Counted from the stretch's first letter, positions 1 to 9,393 are shown. The stretch is 64,000 bases of DNA from Nematostella vectensis (GCF_932526225.1 NC_064041.1:4581046-4645045), one strand, 5' to 3'. Translations and numbers: made by a program. Notes: generated from the letters alone by a model not told the origin.

Positions 1-27
1 ACCTTATTCAGCGGTTTGACCTTCCAA

Positions 28-735
28 TCAGTCACTTGGCCAGTCTCTTTGTCGTATACTATCTGTTTCTCGAGCGGGTTGTATGGCCCGCATATATTTG
101 TAGCTCCCAGGTGTGAACCCGCCCTTGGGCTTAAGTAGGTAGCCGATCATTTTATGGATATCTAGTTTACCACCTTCCTTTGCGCTGATGAATTTGCTCT
201 TAGTTATGCCACATGATGAACAAGTATATTTTAGCATCGTACGTCCGTTTTTAGTTTTCTCGTACCGTTCAGAGTCTGGGATGCAGAGCATCCCCTTTTG
301 TCTCTCTAAGAGGTAGTACAAGCACCAGTAGCCGCAGAGTACTGACGACCTCTCTTGGATCTCATCCCCTGAATAAGCAAGTGCCTTTTCAGACGTAGCT
401 AGGTACCGCTCAACCTCATATGGCACTCCAATTCCAAAGCTATCGAAGTATTCGCAGTGCGTGTCGTCTATATTTCGGTAGCATACCCAGTGCGTCCCAG
501 CGCCTTTACTGTCGTCGAGGTTGACTACCCCAAATTCCTTTCTATGGATCCGCTTGGGTATATCATCGCGACTATATACACCTCTGAAGTGTTCTACGCC
601 TAGCTTGGTGACCCATTTTAGAATGTCGATGTTTGAAAGTGGTTTATGTAAGTCCTTATTGGCACCCCAACTAGCTAGTCCACTAAGAGCACCCGTGGCC
701 AATGGCGCGACGGCCTTTGATAGGTATGGTAGTGC
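28..735 (-). pseudogene. Adenain-like cysteine protease (frame joined to 735-1013 by a frameshift)
   Basis: From the ATG at 702 this reads 224 residues. It shows the order expected of adenovirus-type (Ulp1-fold) maturation proteases: His71 in GTHWVCYRN, Asp87 in YFDSFG, Gln116 and Cys123 in VLCGYWC. Such enzymes cleave capsid precursors inside the virion. A Cys-x2-Cys segment (YTCSSCGITKSKFI) follows near residue 164 and resembles a small zinc-binding domain. The first 20 or so residues continue a hydrophobic, Gly/Ala-rich stretch that belongs with the N-terminal part in the other frame at 735-1013. A single indel near 735 therefore separates two pieces of what was probably one ORF or two overlapping ones. 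The catalytic part itself is open. Confidence 0.75.
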
Positions 736-1013
736 TGCGGACCCAAGGCGGGCAATGCTGGCAATAGAGCGCCCAAGAATCCACCTTCCTGCTTTCTAAT
801 CTGAGTCTGACTGATTTTTATGTCAGTCCCTGTCCTATTCCGTTTCGACTTCTCAACTCGATTAATCTGGCTTTTTGTCAACAGCACAGTATCTGAGCCT
901 GACAGTTGACTATGCTTTAGTCGAAGAGTTATTGGTGCTTTCTTCTGATATGACTTGAACAACTTCTCCTTTTGACCTGGAGTCAATCTTACACTGTGCT
1001 TGACATACGACAT
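735..1013 (-). pseudogene. Membrane-active (pX/pVI-like) minor virion peptide, 5' part of protease unit
   Basis: About 92 meaningful residues starting MSYVKHSVRLTPGQKEKLFK. A basic first half is followed by an amphipathic or hydrophobic stretch, GGFLGALLPALPALGP. After that the frame shifts and the hydrophobic stretch continues in the frame of the downstream protease (ATGALSGLASWGAN). In adenoviruses and Polintons, small basic or amphipathic core and minor capsid peptides lie next to the protease and act in membrane lysis or genome packaging. The assignment here rests on position and composition. It begins 30 bp downstream of the end of the capsid gene. Confidence 0.5.
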
Positions 1014-1042
1014 CTATACTAATACGTTATACAAAAACAGTT

Positions 1043-2312
1043 TTATGATCTCAATAACAGCTTCCCATTAGACTGCGTTTGCCCGATATCCTGTTCGTAC
1101 AAGACAAGGGCATACACGCTGTAGTCGGCCTCAGTTCCATCGCTTAACCTATATTTGAATGTCAACTTGGTGGTACCATCTTTAATATCAGCCTTCTGGT
1201 TCCTCAAGTCGAAGTAGATGAATGGGAAAATGCTGCCGAAATTGCTTCTGGTTAGTAGGGTTCCTCCTTTGTAGTCATTAATGGAATTGAAGTACCCTAA
1301 GACGTCTCGGAACACTCTAGAGATCTCGGAACTAACCTGGTACTCACTCCCTGGATACTGGTTACCAGTCCCCACCTCTAGATGACAACTCGTTAGCGCC
1401 CTATTGTTAACCACCGAAAATGTGTTATATAGGAATGGATTTACCGTTTGAGAATCCTCATTGGCGTCATTGGATATCCACACGAAAACGTGTCTAGGAC
1501 GATTGATTCCACTGGTTATCCTAAAGCTCCCTGTTTGGGCTCTTCCTGAGTTTGACCGCTCGACCATCTCCCTTAGGTAAGTCCACTTATGGGGAGCTAA
1601 ATATTTACTCATATACATGCCCTCGCCCCCTGAGTTGAAGATGATTCGTGGCACCCAGAGTTTGAATTTCGTTATAACGACTCGGCAATCCGTTCCTGCT
1701 TGCCATATCAGAGTCGCGTCACTGTTCCGAGTGATCTGTATCTCAACCTTTGTGTTAGGCATGAGTTTGTCTTCGAACGCTTCGAAGAAAGAGTATCTAT
1801 TGAGAGGTATTTCAGTGTTAACACTTGCAGATGTCCCGAGCAAAGCCTTTCGAGCGGCGAAGCCCTTATTATAAGTAGCTTCGGCCGGCCTCTCCTCAGC
1901 CGATCTACTAGTGTCTAGGTAGTAAAATTCATTTGTTCCAGTCGTTTGAGCATATGAAGTGTCGTACTCAAGTTGGTTCTTGATATTAACGGTGTGATCC
2001 GCCTGTGTGTTGTCGTAGACTGGGATGCCATTGACCTTGACGGACATCTCTTTGATTACCGAGTGACTACCATTTACAATACCATTGTGATCGTTGACAG
2101 CGATGTTTCCACCATTCGCTAGCAATTGGGCTTCGAAATTAACCTCGAAACCGGCGTTGTACCAATAGAGAGGTTTCTCCACTGTTGTCGGCCACAATAC
2201 GATACCCTGTGAGAGTTTGGTGTACGTTGTTCGCGACCTTTGAGACTAGTGGAGTCTCTAAATCGAACGAAACGTCTTCATAGCGCTGTACGTACTTCGG
2301 ATTTCTATACAT
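1043..2312 (-). pseudogene. Major capsid protein, adintovirus/Polinton (double jelly-roll) type, one frameshift
   Basis: The open part (1043-2197) reads 384 residues, but it begins at a TTG codon. The natural start is the ATG at 2310-2312, whose frame gives MYRNPKYVQRYEDVSFDLET and onward. That frame must shift by one base between about 2170 and 2197 to enter the main ORF at KPLYWYNAGFEVNFEAQLL. The total of about 422 residues, the beta-rich content and the C-terminal segment FIYFDLRNQKADIKDGTTKL are what I recognise from Maverick/adintovirus capsid proteins of the vertical double jelly-roll class. The role would be the hexon-like shell. One frameshift makes it a recent pseudogene unless it is a sequencing error. 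Confidence 0.75.
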
Positions 2313-2337
2313 TTATATAATATTGTTAAATAATACC

Positions 2338-2718
2338 TCACACTCTCAACCCTCGCACCCTTCCAGATCCGTTTAATATACGCTGGACACGCTCGTTGAT
2401 TTCGGAGTCTGTTAACAGAGCATCCTTGGTTGGTGTTGGGCTAACAGTGGGTTGGGCGCCCTTTTTGTTCTTCTGTAAGAGTCTAACAATCTGATCCCCT
2501 GCTCTGTTCCCAGCATAATCACCAGTTTTGCTTATAGCGGTCGAGACTGTTTTACTCGTCGCATCCTTTACAGCCTTCTTTGCTGTCTTTCCAAATACCT
2601 TACGGCCGAGATTAGTTATTGAGTCAAAAACACCCCCGCCGTAGATGTGCTTCAACACGTGTCTACCCACATCGGGGTCGTATCTCCTCTTATACTCATG
2701 TTGAGAGCTCATATACAA
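2338..2718 (-). CDS. Small basic Polinton-associated protein with GGGVF motif
   Basis: An intact ORF of 126 residues. After a polar N-terminus it has an amphipathic segment (GGGVFDSITNLGRKVFGKT) and a Lys/Ala-rich helix with a Gly-Asn-x-Ala-Gly-Asp pattern, then a proline-rich linker and a C-terminal segment ending RILNGSGRVRGLRV. It sits between the capsid gene (26 bp away) and the penton-like gene (11 bp away), so it is probably a virion component. The GGGxF amphipathic start is reminiscent of membrane-lytic peptides such as adenovirus pVI, but I cannot show this. The function is unknown. Confidence 0.6.
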   Translation of the reverse strand: MYMSSQHEYKRRYDPDVGRHVLKHIYGGGVFDSITNLGRKVFGKTAKKAVKDATSKTVSTAISKTGDYAGNRAGDQIVRLLQKNKKGAQPTVSPTPTKDALLTDSEINERVQRILNGSGRVRGLRV

Positions 2719-2728
2719 TTAGGTTAGA

Positions 2729-3486
2729 CTAATATATCGACCTTAGGATTAGAGTCATGTGCCATTCGATACCGTTGAGATTGATAGGACGACCAAAAGA
2801 ATCCACGACGTAGAACCTCATACTGCTAATCAAATTGGCAGCCACGTTGTTAAACAGCGCTCTGGTTGGTTGGACTGAGAACGGGTAGCTCCGACTCAAG
2901 TTGTCTGTCGGTATGACAAATAGCGTGTTTCTAGCGCGACCTCCTACAATGCTGTCGGTTATTAGATCAGTGTTGATGTGGAGCGTGTCTATGCTGTTCG
3001 TGATGTTGGGTAGTTTAGACCCATACTCAGTCTTCGAGATGACTTTTGGGTCGAATCCTATAACTTCGCCGAATCTTGTCCCCCTTATGTCCAGTTCATA
3101 GTTATCGCCGACTATGACGACGACTTTGTAGGTAGTGAGGACGAATACGATGTCGATGTAGAATTTGTCTTTACCATCAACAACCCCAACATGACCGTTC
3201 GATTTCATGTCCTGATGTAAAAAATCGTTAAGATCATGGTATGAGTACATCCCACTTGGAAAGGTGACGGATGTCCAAGTCACCCCACCGTCAGGTGAGT
3301 ACTCTTGACACTATCGTTCCCATATTCGGGGTTGATGTTATGCCAGCTGTAGGTCATCGATATGTTGTCGACGGCGATCTCATGTCTGGCGTCGTTAGAA
3401 AGCCGTAATGATGGGTTCATTTTGACAGTGAAATCATCGGGTCGGCTGACGCCACACGCCTCGCGATCACGGGATGAGATGTACAC
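2729..3486 (-). pseudogene. Penton-like / minor capsid protein, one frameshift
   Basis: Two ORFs in adjacent frames form one gene. The 5' part (3280-3486) begins MYISSRDREACGVSRPDDFT and includes EIAVDNISMTYSWHNI. The 3' part (2729-3283) continues from VTWTSVTFPSGMYSYHDLND to the end. The join lies near 3300, where a one-base indel brings in TGA. The combined length is about 250 residues, with a predicted all-beta content and an SFGRPINLNGIEWHMTLILR end. Polinton-type elements encode a single-jelly-roll penton protein of this size beside the major capsid gene, and I infer that role from position and fold-like composition. Confidence 0.6.
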
Positions 3487-3509
3487 AGCTCTCTCTACAA
3501 TATTTCCAT

Positions 3510-4004
3510 CTATACAAGATAGTTAGACAAAAGACTTCCAAGCCGGTTGTTTGAGATAACACCTAACCTTCTTAGCACATGAGCGATTTCGGAGAACTCA
3601 CCCTTGACCGAGTCGTTACCCGCTTGAATCGAGCCACCCAGTAATTCCAACCTAGACAGAAGGTCTTTGGGGTCGTTGTAGTACACCACACCTGAACCAA
3701 TTTTTGAATACTTCTTTGAGGTCCTATGTATTGGGAGCTCACCTAGCTCATTCAACTCGTTGAATACCATCCTAGAGATGTCGCTGTATTTTTTACTACC
3801 ATTGAAACGCTTTGTGAGTATATCTATCGTATCGCAGTCGACTCTCTTGTCATACACCTTCTGACCGTCCTTATGAGCCACCAGTCTGAGGTGACCCATA
3901 AGCTTCGGCACGTCTATCTTCAGAGTCCCGTATCGTCCATTTTGTGATATCTTATACGCATTCCGTTTTGGTTGGCTATATAATCCTCCCCCTGACTTGG
4001 TCAT
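3510..4004 (-). CDS. Conserved element protein of unknown function (164 aa)
   Basis: An intact ORF starting MTKSGGGLYSQPKRNAYKIS. It has a charged alpha/beta composition, a segment TIDILTKRFNGSKKYSDISR, and a C-terminal region rich in leucine (EFSEIAHVLRRLGVISNNRL). The ATG at 4002-4004 follows the stop of the upstream coiled-coil gene (4008-4010) after only three bases, so the two are read from a tight gene block. I recognise the type from cnidarian Polinton-like elements but know no function. Confidence 0.6.
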   Translation of the reverse strand: MTKSGGGLYSQPKRNAYKISQNGRYGTLKIDVPKLMGHLRLVAHKDGQKVYDKRVDCDTIDILTKRFNGSKKYSDISRMVFNELNELGELPIHRTSKKYSKIGSGVVYYNDPKDLLSRLELLGGSIQAGNDSVKGEFSEIAHVLRRLGVISNNRLGSLLSNYLV

Positions 4005-4007
4005 CCT

Positions 4008-4567
4008 CTACCCCTCCCTAAAAATCCCTAACCTGTCCCTATACCTCTTTACCACATCAATCCTTCTAGTGAAGTCACTTATCACATCAGCATGCTTCTC
4101 CTTAGACTTCGTAGTCTTAGAAAGTTGCCCCTTCCTCCTCCCTAGTTCCTTGTTCAGTTCACTGCTTTTCTTCAACATCTCACTGTTGTACCATCACGCA
4201 TCTGCCTACCCCACACCACACTCGGTAAAAGAAGCCCAGCTTCACTCAGAATCTCCCTATCATCGTCGGCGAAGCCATTGTCCAAATCCACCATCTTGGA
4301 CGCAGCAGCCTCGCTCCCATCGGTGATAGCCGGCCTCTCTGGATACGCTATTGGTCTATTCACAGAGTCCACATACTTCTTTCTAAGATCGCTTATCTCC
4401 TCTATCTCCTTATCCAACTTCTCAACTAAGGGTTTGAACGCCTCTCGTTGGCCCTCGTACTCATCCTGCTTGACACGTCCTGTCTCCTTAACGGCCTCAC
4501 GAACGATGCTAACCATCTTCCCAGCTTCAATCCTTTGGATGCTTCTTCGCATTGGCAATGTCCACAT
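4008..4567 (-). pseudogene. Coiled-coil protein of the capsid gene block, frameshifted
   Basis: The 5' part (ATG at 4567) reads 131 residues, strongly charged and helical, for example KLDKEIEEISDLRKKYVDSV. It runs out near 4172. The continuing helical part is found in another frame from about 4175 to 4008, with SELNKELGRRKGQLSKTTKS and a TAG at 4008-4010. One indel near 4172-4180 therefore splits the gene. The length would be about 185 residues. The function is unknown; a scaffold or tape role is possible by analogy only. Confidence 0.5.
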
Positions 4568-4663
4568 ATACGTTACACAAACTTATTTGAACTTATCCCA
4601 ACTTATCTCAAACTATCTACGGTACTTGTATACGAATCGACATCCCCAGTTACGACTCTAACA
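4568..4663. promoter_or_regulatory. Divergent start region between capsid block and ATPase gene
   Basis: A spacer of 96 bp between the ATG of the minus-strand block (4567) and the probable ATG of the ATPase (4664). It is A/T- and pyrimidine-rich with repeated acttatc-type words but no clear TATA box. It must hold the starts of both transcription units if the genes are expressed. Confidence 0.35.
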
Positions 4664-5028
4664 ATGGAGCGAACAAAAAGTAAAAGCAGCTCTGCAAATT
4701 CATGCCTAGCAATAACTTCCGACTTTTGAAATCAGGCACTTCAGGGTCGGGGAAGACAAACTGCCTCATCCATATGCTAGTAACACCCCTCGTCTACTTC
4801 GACAAGATCTACCTGTACGCCAAGAACCTAGAGCAGTCGAAATACCAAGACCTCATCCACACATTTAGCGACATCAGTCACGAAGTGGGTTACAGCGCTA
4901 TCGAGTGTAGCAGTGACGACGTCATCCCCGTGGGGGAGCTAGACGATGAGACACAAAAAATAATCATCTTCGACGACTGCGTATGTGAGGGGTCGAGGGT
5001 TAAGGTGTTAAGGTCGAGGTCGGCATAA
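4664..5028 (+). pseudogene. Genome-packaging ATPase (FtsK/HerA, A32-like), truncated
   Basis: The ORF from 4702 shows a Walker A motif (GTSGSGKTNCLIHML) at residues 12-19 and a Walker B motif (QKIIIFDDC) near residue 85. This is the arrangement of A32/FtsK-type packaging ATPases that drive DNA into double-jelly-roll capsids. A better start is the ATG at 4664, but one base is missing near 4700, so its frame closes early. After the Walker B motif the sequence turns into unrelated low-complexity DNA (about 4987-5025) and stops at TAA 5026-5028. The C-terminal half, including sensor and arginine-finger regions, is absent. A deletion has fused the stump to the fibre gene downstream. Confidence 0.75.
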
Positions 5029-6690
5029 CATGCAACGATTAAATCAGTCGGTCAAACACTAGAGTTTTACAGCGACGTCGAGCAGGCGCAAAACCCCAGT
5101 TACAAGATCAAACTGGAGGTCGCATCCACCACAACCCTAGATATTAGAGAGAACAATCTAAGCCAAGGCAATAGACTGATTAAGGTGCAAGGGCTTAAAT
5201 TCGGCGAGGTTGGTATCCCACTGACAGACCAAAAGGTAGAATCAACCGACTATGACACTACCATATCAGGCGGTCAATATAACCACAAGTTTAACAGTTT
5301 AACTGAATGGATTGTGGTGTACGTCCAACTAAGCACCGACAACTATGGGTCCTTTACCATGGTACAGTTCCCAAACGTCAAAAGCAAACCATTTGCTACA
5401 AAAATCGGCAAATTCGAACTGATTGATACCGGCTACAACTTCACACAGACACTACCAAACGTGACAATTAAACTACAAATCATTGAGGAGTTCACTTTTA
5501 AACAAGGCTTGCGAGGCCCTAAGGGCGATAAGGGTGATAAAGGCGACAGAGGCGACCAGGGTATACAAGGGTTTAAGGGTGATAAAGGTGACAAAGGAGA
5601 CCAGGGCGCACAGGGAGCAAAAGGTGACCCATTAACGTACGGCGATCATCATATATAACACACAATGCGCTGTGGTTCCTAAACAACCAAGGCCTTATGA
5701 ACTCAACGTCGAGCAAGCTGAAGATAGTTTCTGGGCCTTACGTGTTGGACGGGCTATACCCTAAGCATCAAGGTCATTACCTAGTAGACGACGTTCAAAA
5801 TGGGGCACAAGGGACAATAGCCATCTCATTACCTATCGATAACACCACCGGACTGACAGCATCTAGAGGCTACACCATTCGAATCGAGTGTTACTGCATA
5901 GACCCAAATGTGACGCTTACGATGGGCACCATCAGCATCCAGACGGCTGGGTGGGGCTTCCGTGGGGATAGCATTAAGGGAGGCGTGATAGATGGGAAGC
6001 CAGGCTACCGATTCACTGAGGCCGTGATCAACACAGGTAACTCCATAGGTACTATCACTTTCACCGTCTCACATAACTCACCAAGCCCTAAAAAAATCCA
6101 GGTTTATGCCTTCGGCATCGAGGGCGAAACAGCTGCGAACTACCAAGTGAGTGAGTCAGTCGCTGACGACATAGGGAACAGTGCCCGTATAGCCTCATAC
6201 AGGGCGAAGCACATACACCAAGCCCAAATATTACTCGGCAATGATGGTTGGAGGGAGGTAACCGGTTTTTACATCAGCCTAGGATTGAAAAACAGCCGAA
6301 ACAATAATAGCCCTATACTGCACGGAGATCATTGGTGTGTCCACCGACCCGAGGTTCTACTTCGCTTGGAAGCGGAGCGTGGGGGGTGGCCCTGGAGCAT
6401 TCATCGGAAAGAACATTCTAGCGTCTAGCCACCAAGTAGGCTCCTCCTGGGGTGTTATCATGCCGAAAAACCACCTACACACAAGCACTGGTGTAGTATT
6501 CGATAACCCTCAGACACTCTCAGCTGTGAGGTACATGCTTTACGCATGGGGTGCTAGTGGAACCGTTAACACCGAGACGGCCGCTAACCCAACGCTTTTC
6601 ACTAGCAACGTAATGTGTGAGGAGCTATCCGGCGATGTCAAGTACATGTACAACAGCGCAAAACAAGAAATGTACATCGAGATTGTCTAA
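5029..6690 (+). pseudogene. Fibre-like protein with collagen stalk and globular head, 5'-truncated and frameshifted
   Basis: Three ORF pieces in succession: 5029-5658, about 5653-6345, and about 6335-6690. The first has a beta-rich N-terminal domain (LEFYSDVEQAQNPSYKIKLE and onward), then 14 Gly-X-Y triplets such as GPKGDKGDKGDRGDQG from about 5511 to 5630. The second starts in a shifted frame (NALWFLNNQGLMNSTSSKLK) and is beta-rich. The third is the C-terminal head (GVSTDPRFYFAWKRS and onward). Collagen stalk plus terminal head is the layout of many virion fibres. I infer a surface or receptor-binding role. The 5' end is missing because of the deletion that removed the end of the ATPase. Confidence 0.6.
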
Positions 6691-6702
6691 CCATATGATA
6701 TA

Positions 6703-7344
6703 ATGGACAACATGTACGAAGCGAGACCACATGAAAGAAATAGTCAGCTATACACAACCATAATCGAAGACAATGGGCTATCGTTCAGGCTACAACAAAT
6801 AACCCTCATAAAAGGCAACATTAACAAGGCCCTCGAGCACCACCGACAAGTAAGGAAGAAATACGCGAAGTCTCGGTCTGTCATTAATAAGATCGCGATA
6901 GGGTCAGGGTCACTATCAGTCGTGCTGTCAGCTGGGGCGTTAGGGACTGGGCTGACAGGCGTTGGAGTCCCTGTAGCTGTGCCTTTAGGCGTAGTGTCGG
7001 GTGTGTCAGCCATCATATCAACGATATGTGCGTCGGTGTCTAAGAGACTATCCCGTAGCGTACAGAAGCACTCTGACATCGTAATGCTATCAAGAACGAA
7101 GCTAAACACCATCAACGACCTCATCTCTAAAAGCCTAATGGACAACGCGATATCCGACCAAGAGTTCTCCCTCATAGTAGACGAGATGGACAAATATAAC
7201 AAAATGCGACAGTCGATACAGGTCAATGCGACGCGTAAAGGAGACCCAGTCACCGAAGACCCCATACAAGAAAAAAAAAAGCAGAGGATAAGGGAGCAGA
7301 TAACGCTAGGGATGAAAGAGAAACTAAACAAAACCTTAGCGTAA
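6703..7344 (+). CDS. Two-TM membrane protein, homologous to the protein at 48948-49598 in element B
   Basis: An intact ORF of 213 residues. A polar N-terminus carries HHRQVRKKYAKSRSV near residue 46. A long Gly/Ala/Val-rich hydrophobic region (about residues 64-110) can form two transmembrane helices. A helical C-terminal domain follows, with LNTINDLISKSLMDNAISDQEFSLI and a very basic tail. The same order of motifs (HHRQVRKKY, hydrophobic pair, KHxDxxxL, SDxEFxLI) is present in the element B protein. It starts 12 bp after the fibre gene. The function is unknown; it may be an envelope or membrane-remodelling protein. Confidence 0.7.
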   Translation: MDNMYEARPHERNSQLYTTIIEDNGLSFRLQQITLIKGNINKALEHHRQVRKKYAKSRSVINKIAIGSGSLSVVLSAGALGTGLTGVGVPVAVPLGVVSGVSAIISTICASVSKRLSRSVQKHSDIVMLSRTKLNTINDLISKSLMDNAISDQEFSLIVDEMDKYNKMRQSIQVNATRKGDPVTEDPIQEKKKQRIREQITLGMKEKLNKTLA

Positions 7345-7379
7345 GACTCTTCTACGATAAGACTAAAGAAAGATGGTGA

Positions 7380-7961
7380 TCACTCCCCCTTCACACGCCT
7401 AGTCATAAACTCGCTGCCATAAATATACTCCCACCCCAGACGACCACAAACCTGTCTCCACAACTCCTCATAATATCTCAGTGTCCTAGGACTGATATAC
7501 TTCATACATCGCCTCATACTCTGCCTCTCACCTCTCAATTGAAACAATTTGTAGAGAATGAACTTTATCTGAATACATCGTCTCATAGAAAACAATTCAT
7601 CCACAGCCGCCTCAACTAGTCTGAACCTCCTGACTAGGTCGCGCTTACTCCCTCCTAGCTCGAAAGCAAACAACACGTTCTCTAAATGGTATTTCCGATG
7701 GTACACCGACTTCCCACGTATCTTATACAAATCCTCGTAGAAATCAACATACTCGACGGCATAATCGTATCCATGGTGAACACCACAATTTCTAAACACA
7801 TTAGCCCCACCGTCATTCACCATATCCTGCCTACCACAACATACCTCGAACCTCGCCGACCCCCCCTCAGCCACGTACCCCGCTATTTTTAGATCACAAA
7901 ATGGACAGTCGTAATATCCCTCTTCTCCTAACGCCATATGGATCACTCTACTACAACCCAT
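7380..7961 (-). CDS. VLTF3-like transcription-factor protein (putative)
   Basis: An intact ORF of 193 residues. The N-terminal third has cysteine pairs (CPFC near residue 19, CC near 41) as in a zinc-binding head. The middle contains RGKSVYHRKYHLENVLFAFE followed by long helices and a YISPRTLRYYEELW segment. This Cys-rich head plus Y-x-R-x-x-H helical core resembles the late transcription factor family VLTF3 found in poxviruses, other large DNA viruses and some Polinton-like elements. It would control late gene expression. The assignment is from pattern only. It ends 35 bp from the stop of the membrane-protein gene, converging with it. Confidence 0.5.
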   Translation of the reverse strand: MGCSRVIHMALGEEGYYDCPFCDLKIAGYVAEGGSARFEVCCGRQDMVNDGGANVFRNCGVHHGYDYAVEYVDFYEDLYKIRGKSVYHRKYHLENVLFAFELGGSKRDLVRRFRLVEAAVDELFSMRRCIQIKFILYKLFQLRGERQSMRRCMKYISPRTLRYYEELWRQVCGRLGWEYIYGSEFMTRRVKGE

Positions 7962-8120
7962 TCTATATACTAATACAAGAGACTATATCTCTCATGCGAC
8001 GTCACACCTTTGCCGTCGCAGTTGGGCACCTCCATGTATGGGTTAGGTAAAATATAGGGGCGCCGCACCAAGCTGGTTTAAACGCGCCCATATATATAAA
8101 AAATATATAGCCGACATTAT
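7962..8120. promoter_or_regulatory. Divergent promoter region with TATA-like run
   Basis: The spacer lies between the VLTF3-like gene (minus) and the small ORF (plus). It contains a strong A/T block (catatatatataaaaaatat at about 8089-8108) just upstream of the ATG at 8121, and a G+C-rich segment (ggggcgccgc) before it. If the block is a TATA box, the leader of the small ORF would be very short. Confidence 0.35.
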
Positions 8121-8411
8121 ATGGCTAGCGGTATTTGTGTTGGGAATAGAACTATAGATTACAGGGGGTCCGATGTGGTGGAGGCGGGCACTCTTGAGGG
8201 TTTACACTTTTTAGAGAGCGAGGGCGTTACGCTACATTTGTGGGACGATGGGGAGCCGGATAGGTCGCTGCGCGTCGCGATCGAAGCGTTGGAGCGATTA
8301 GAGAAGGAGGGCACAGGAGACAGGCTGGATTGGAAGATCAGCGTCCTCAAGGGGTACGTGGGCCTAGCCGAGGTTCTCGAGGAGGTGAAGGACGCGGTGA
8401 AGGACGTATAG
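8121..8411 (+). CDS. Small acidic protein of unknown function (96 aa)
   Basis: It starts MASGICVGNRTIDYRGSDVV and ends in an acidic amphipathic helix (LAEVLEEVKDAVKDV). No family is recognised. The same frame after the TAG at 8409-8411 continues as a Ser/Asp-rich acidic stretch to about 8520, which suggests the original protein had a longer acidic tail. It is the last gene of element A before the sequence turns repetitive. Confidence 0.45.
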   Translation: MASGICVGNRTIDYRGSDVVEAGTLEGLHFLESEGVTLHLWDDGEPDRSLRVAIEALERLEKEGTGDRLDWKISVLKGYVGLAEVLEEVKDAVKDV

Positions 8412-8602
8412 AAAAACGTGGAGAGCACCTTGAGCGACGACGACACCTTGAGATGGAAAGACGTGGAGCGCGACGGCGACACCTCGAGCGACGACGAGGA
8501 TGGTCACCGTATAGAGATATAGGAACCATAAACGCACACAGTAGTGGTATAATGGCCCATATGTATATGGACGTCGGAAGAGCCTGTTACGACACTGCGT
8601 AA

Positions 8603-8925
8603 TCGTCGAAGGGCTACGCGGATGTAAGAGGCTATGCAGGAGCACAGCCCACCAAATGTGCACAGTGTTCGTGGCCATTCAGGGTCCCCAGCCATTCTGC
8701 ATTAACGCTTCGAGTATTCTCAGAAATGAGCAGTGCCTGAATTCTGCCCTGATCCATTCGATTTGACCCTCGACCTTGGGAATCCCCGAGGGGGTGTATC
8801 AGACCTCGACCCCAGCCAGCAGATAAGTGATATAGTATTTGGCGCTGTTTAGCGCATTAGTTCTAATGCGCTGAACACGCCAAAATACTATACTACTGCC
8901 CGGCGCAAAGGCTGATGGGCCGTCG
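8603..8925. other. Spacer with long palindrome
   Basis: No gene is seen. It holds the right edge of element A (uncertain), the 62-bp palindrome at 8831-8892, and the start of the gypsy-type coding fragment. Confidence 0.4.
8831..8892. repeat. Near-perfect inverted repeat (two 30-base arms, 2-base centre)
   Basis: The left arm starts tatagtatttggcgctgttt at 8831. The right arm runs from ctaatgcgctgaacacgcca at 8863 to 8892. They pair over about 30 bases with one mismatch and two single-base offsets around a TT centre. It would extrude as a long hairpin. It lies 34 bp before the gypsy fragment. Confidence 0.75.
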
Positions 8926-9393
8926 ATGCAAGACTCTCCTTCCAGTGGCGGGCTCGCTACTGCAGCCGCGGCATTCCACAGAAGAAGAGACTCGGCTCGG
9001 CTGATCGGGGCTAAGGAAGGACAGCGACACTACTATGACCAGCATGCTAGGCCTCTACCACCAATCGGAGTTGGAGAATCGGTGCGCATGAGACTCCCAG
9101 GGGAGAAGACCTGGAGTGCAGGCACCTGTGTAGGGCAAGCTGGGCCGGGGAGCTACGAGGGGAAAGTGGGAGATGGTACCTACCGGAGAAACCGGCGGCA
9201 GGTGATAGGTACAGGCACGACTGAGGCGCCAACCATGGAAACCATCCCAGACCAAGCACCTATGGCAGATGACGAGGAAGAGGACCCCATTGCTACCCAG
9301 CCTAATGGTCTGGTTCCGGCACCGAATAAACCAAGGAGATCCCAGTGTACTGTTAGACCCCCGGCTTGGCTACAGGGCTATACAGCAAAGTGA
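8926..9393 (+). pseudogene. Ty3/gypsy retrotransposon polyprotein, C-terminal fragment
   Basis: The ORF matches the extreme 3' end of cnidarian gypsy pol: an AKEGQRHYYDQHARPLPPIG segment, then a GPY/F-like integrase tail (GESVRMRLPGEKTWSAGTCV, GPGSYEGKVGDGTYRRNRRQ), then a disordered acidic/proline region ending in RRSQCTVRPPAWLQGY. Protease, RT, RNase H and the integrase core are absent upstream. It is a 5'-truncated relic. A short 3' untranslated stretch with pyrimidine and C runs follows to about 9530. No LTR can be recognised. Confidence 0.7.

Larger units (their letters stand above)
1..8602. mobile_element. Element A: adintovirus/Polinton-type virus-like element (partial)
   Basis: A compact run of virus-type genes with almost no spacing. 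On the minus strand from 4567 down to 28 are a coiled-coil protein, an unknown protein, a penton-like protein, a small GGG-motif protein, a major capsid protein and a membrane-peptide/protease unit. On the plus strand from about 4664 are a packaging ATPase, a fibre and a membrane protein, followed by a VLTF3-like gene and a small ORF. Protease, ATPase and jelly-roll-type capsid together are the morphogenesis module known from Polintons/adintoviruses. No polymerase or integrase is visible, so they lie left of position 1 or are lost. The right boundary is uncertain, since no terminal inverted repeat is recognisable. At least eight reading frames are disrupted, so it is a decayed copy. Confidence 0.8.

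Noticed and set aside
5500-5640. Host collagen exon
   Set aside because: The Gly-X-Y run is embedded in a virus-type gene block and continuous with non-collagen fibre domains.
8330-8695. Several overlapping Arg/Ser-rich ORFs on both strands
   Set aside because: They are frames of the G+A-rich acidic tail region behind the 96-residue ORF.
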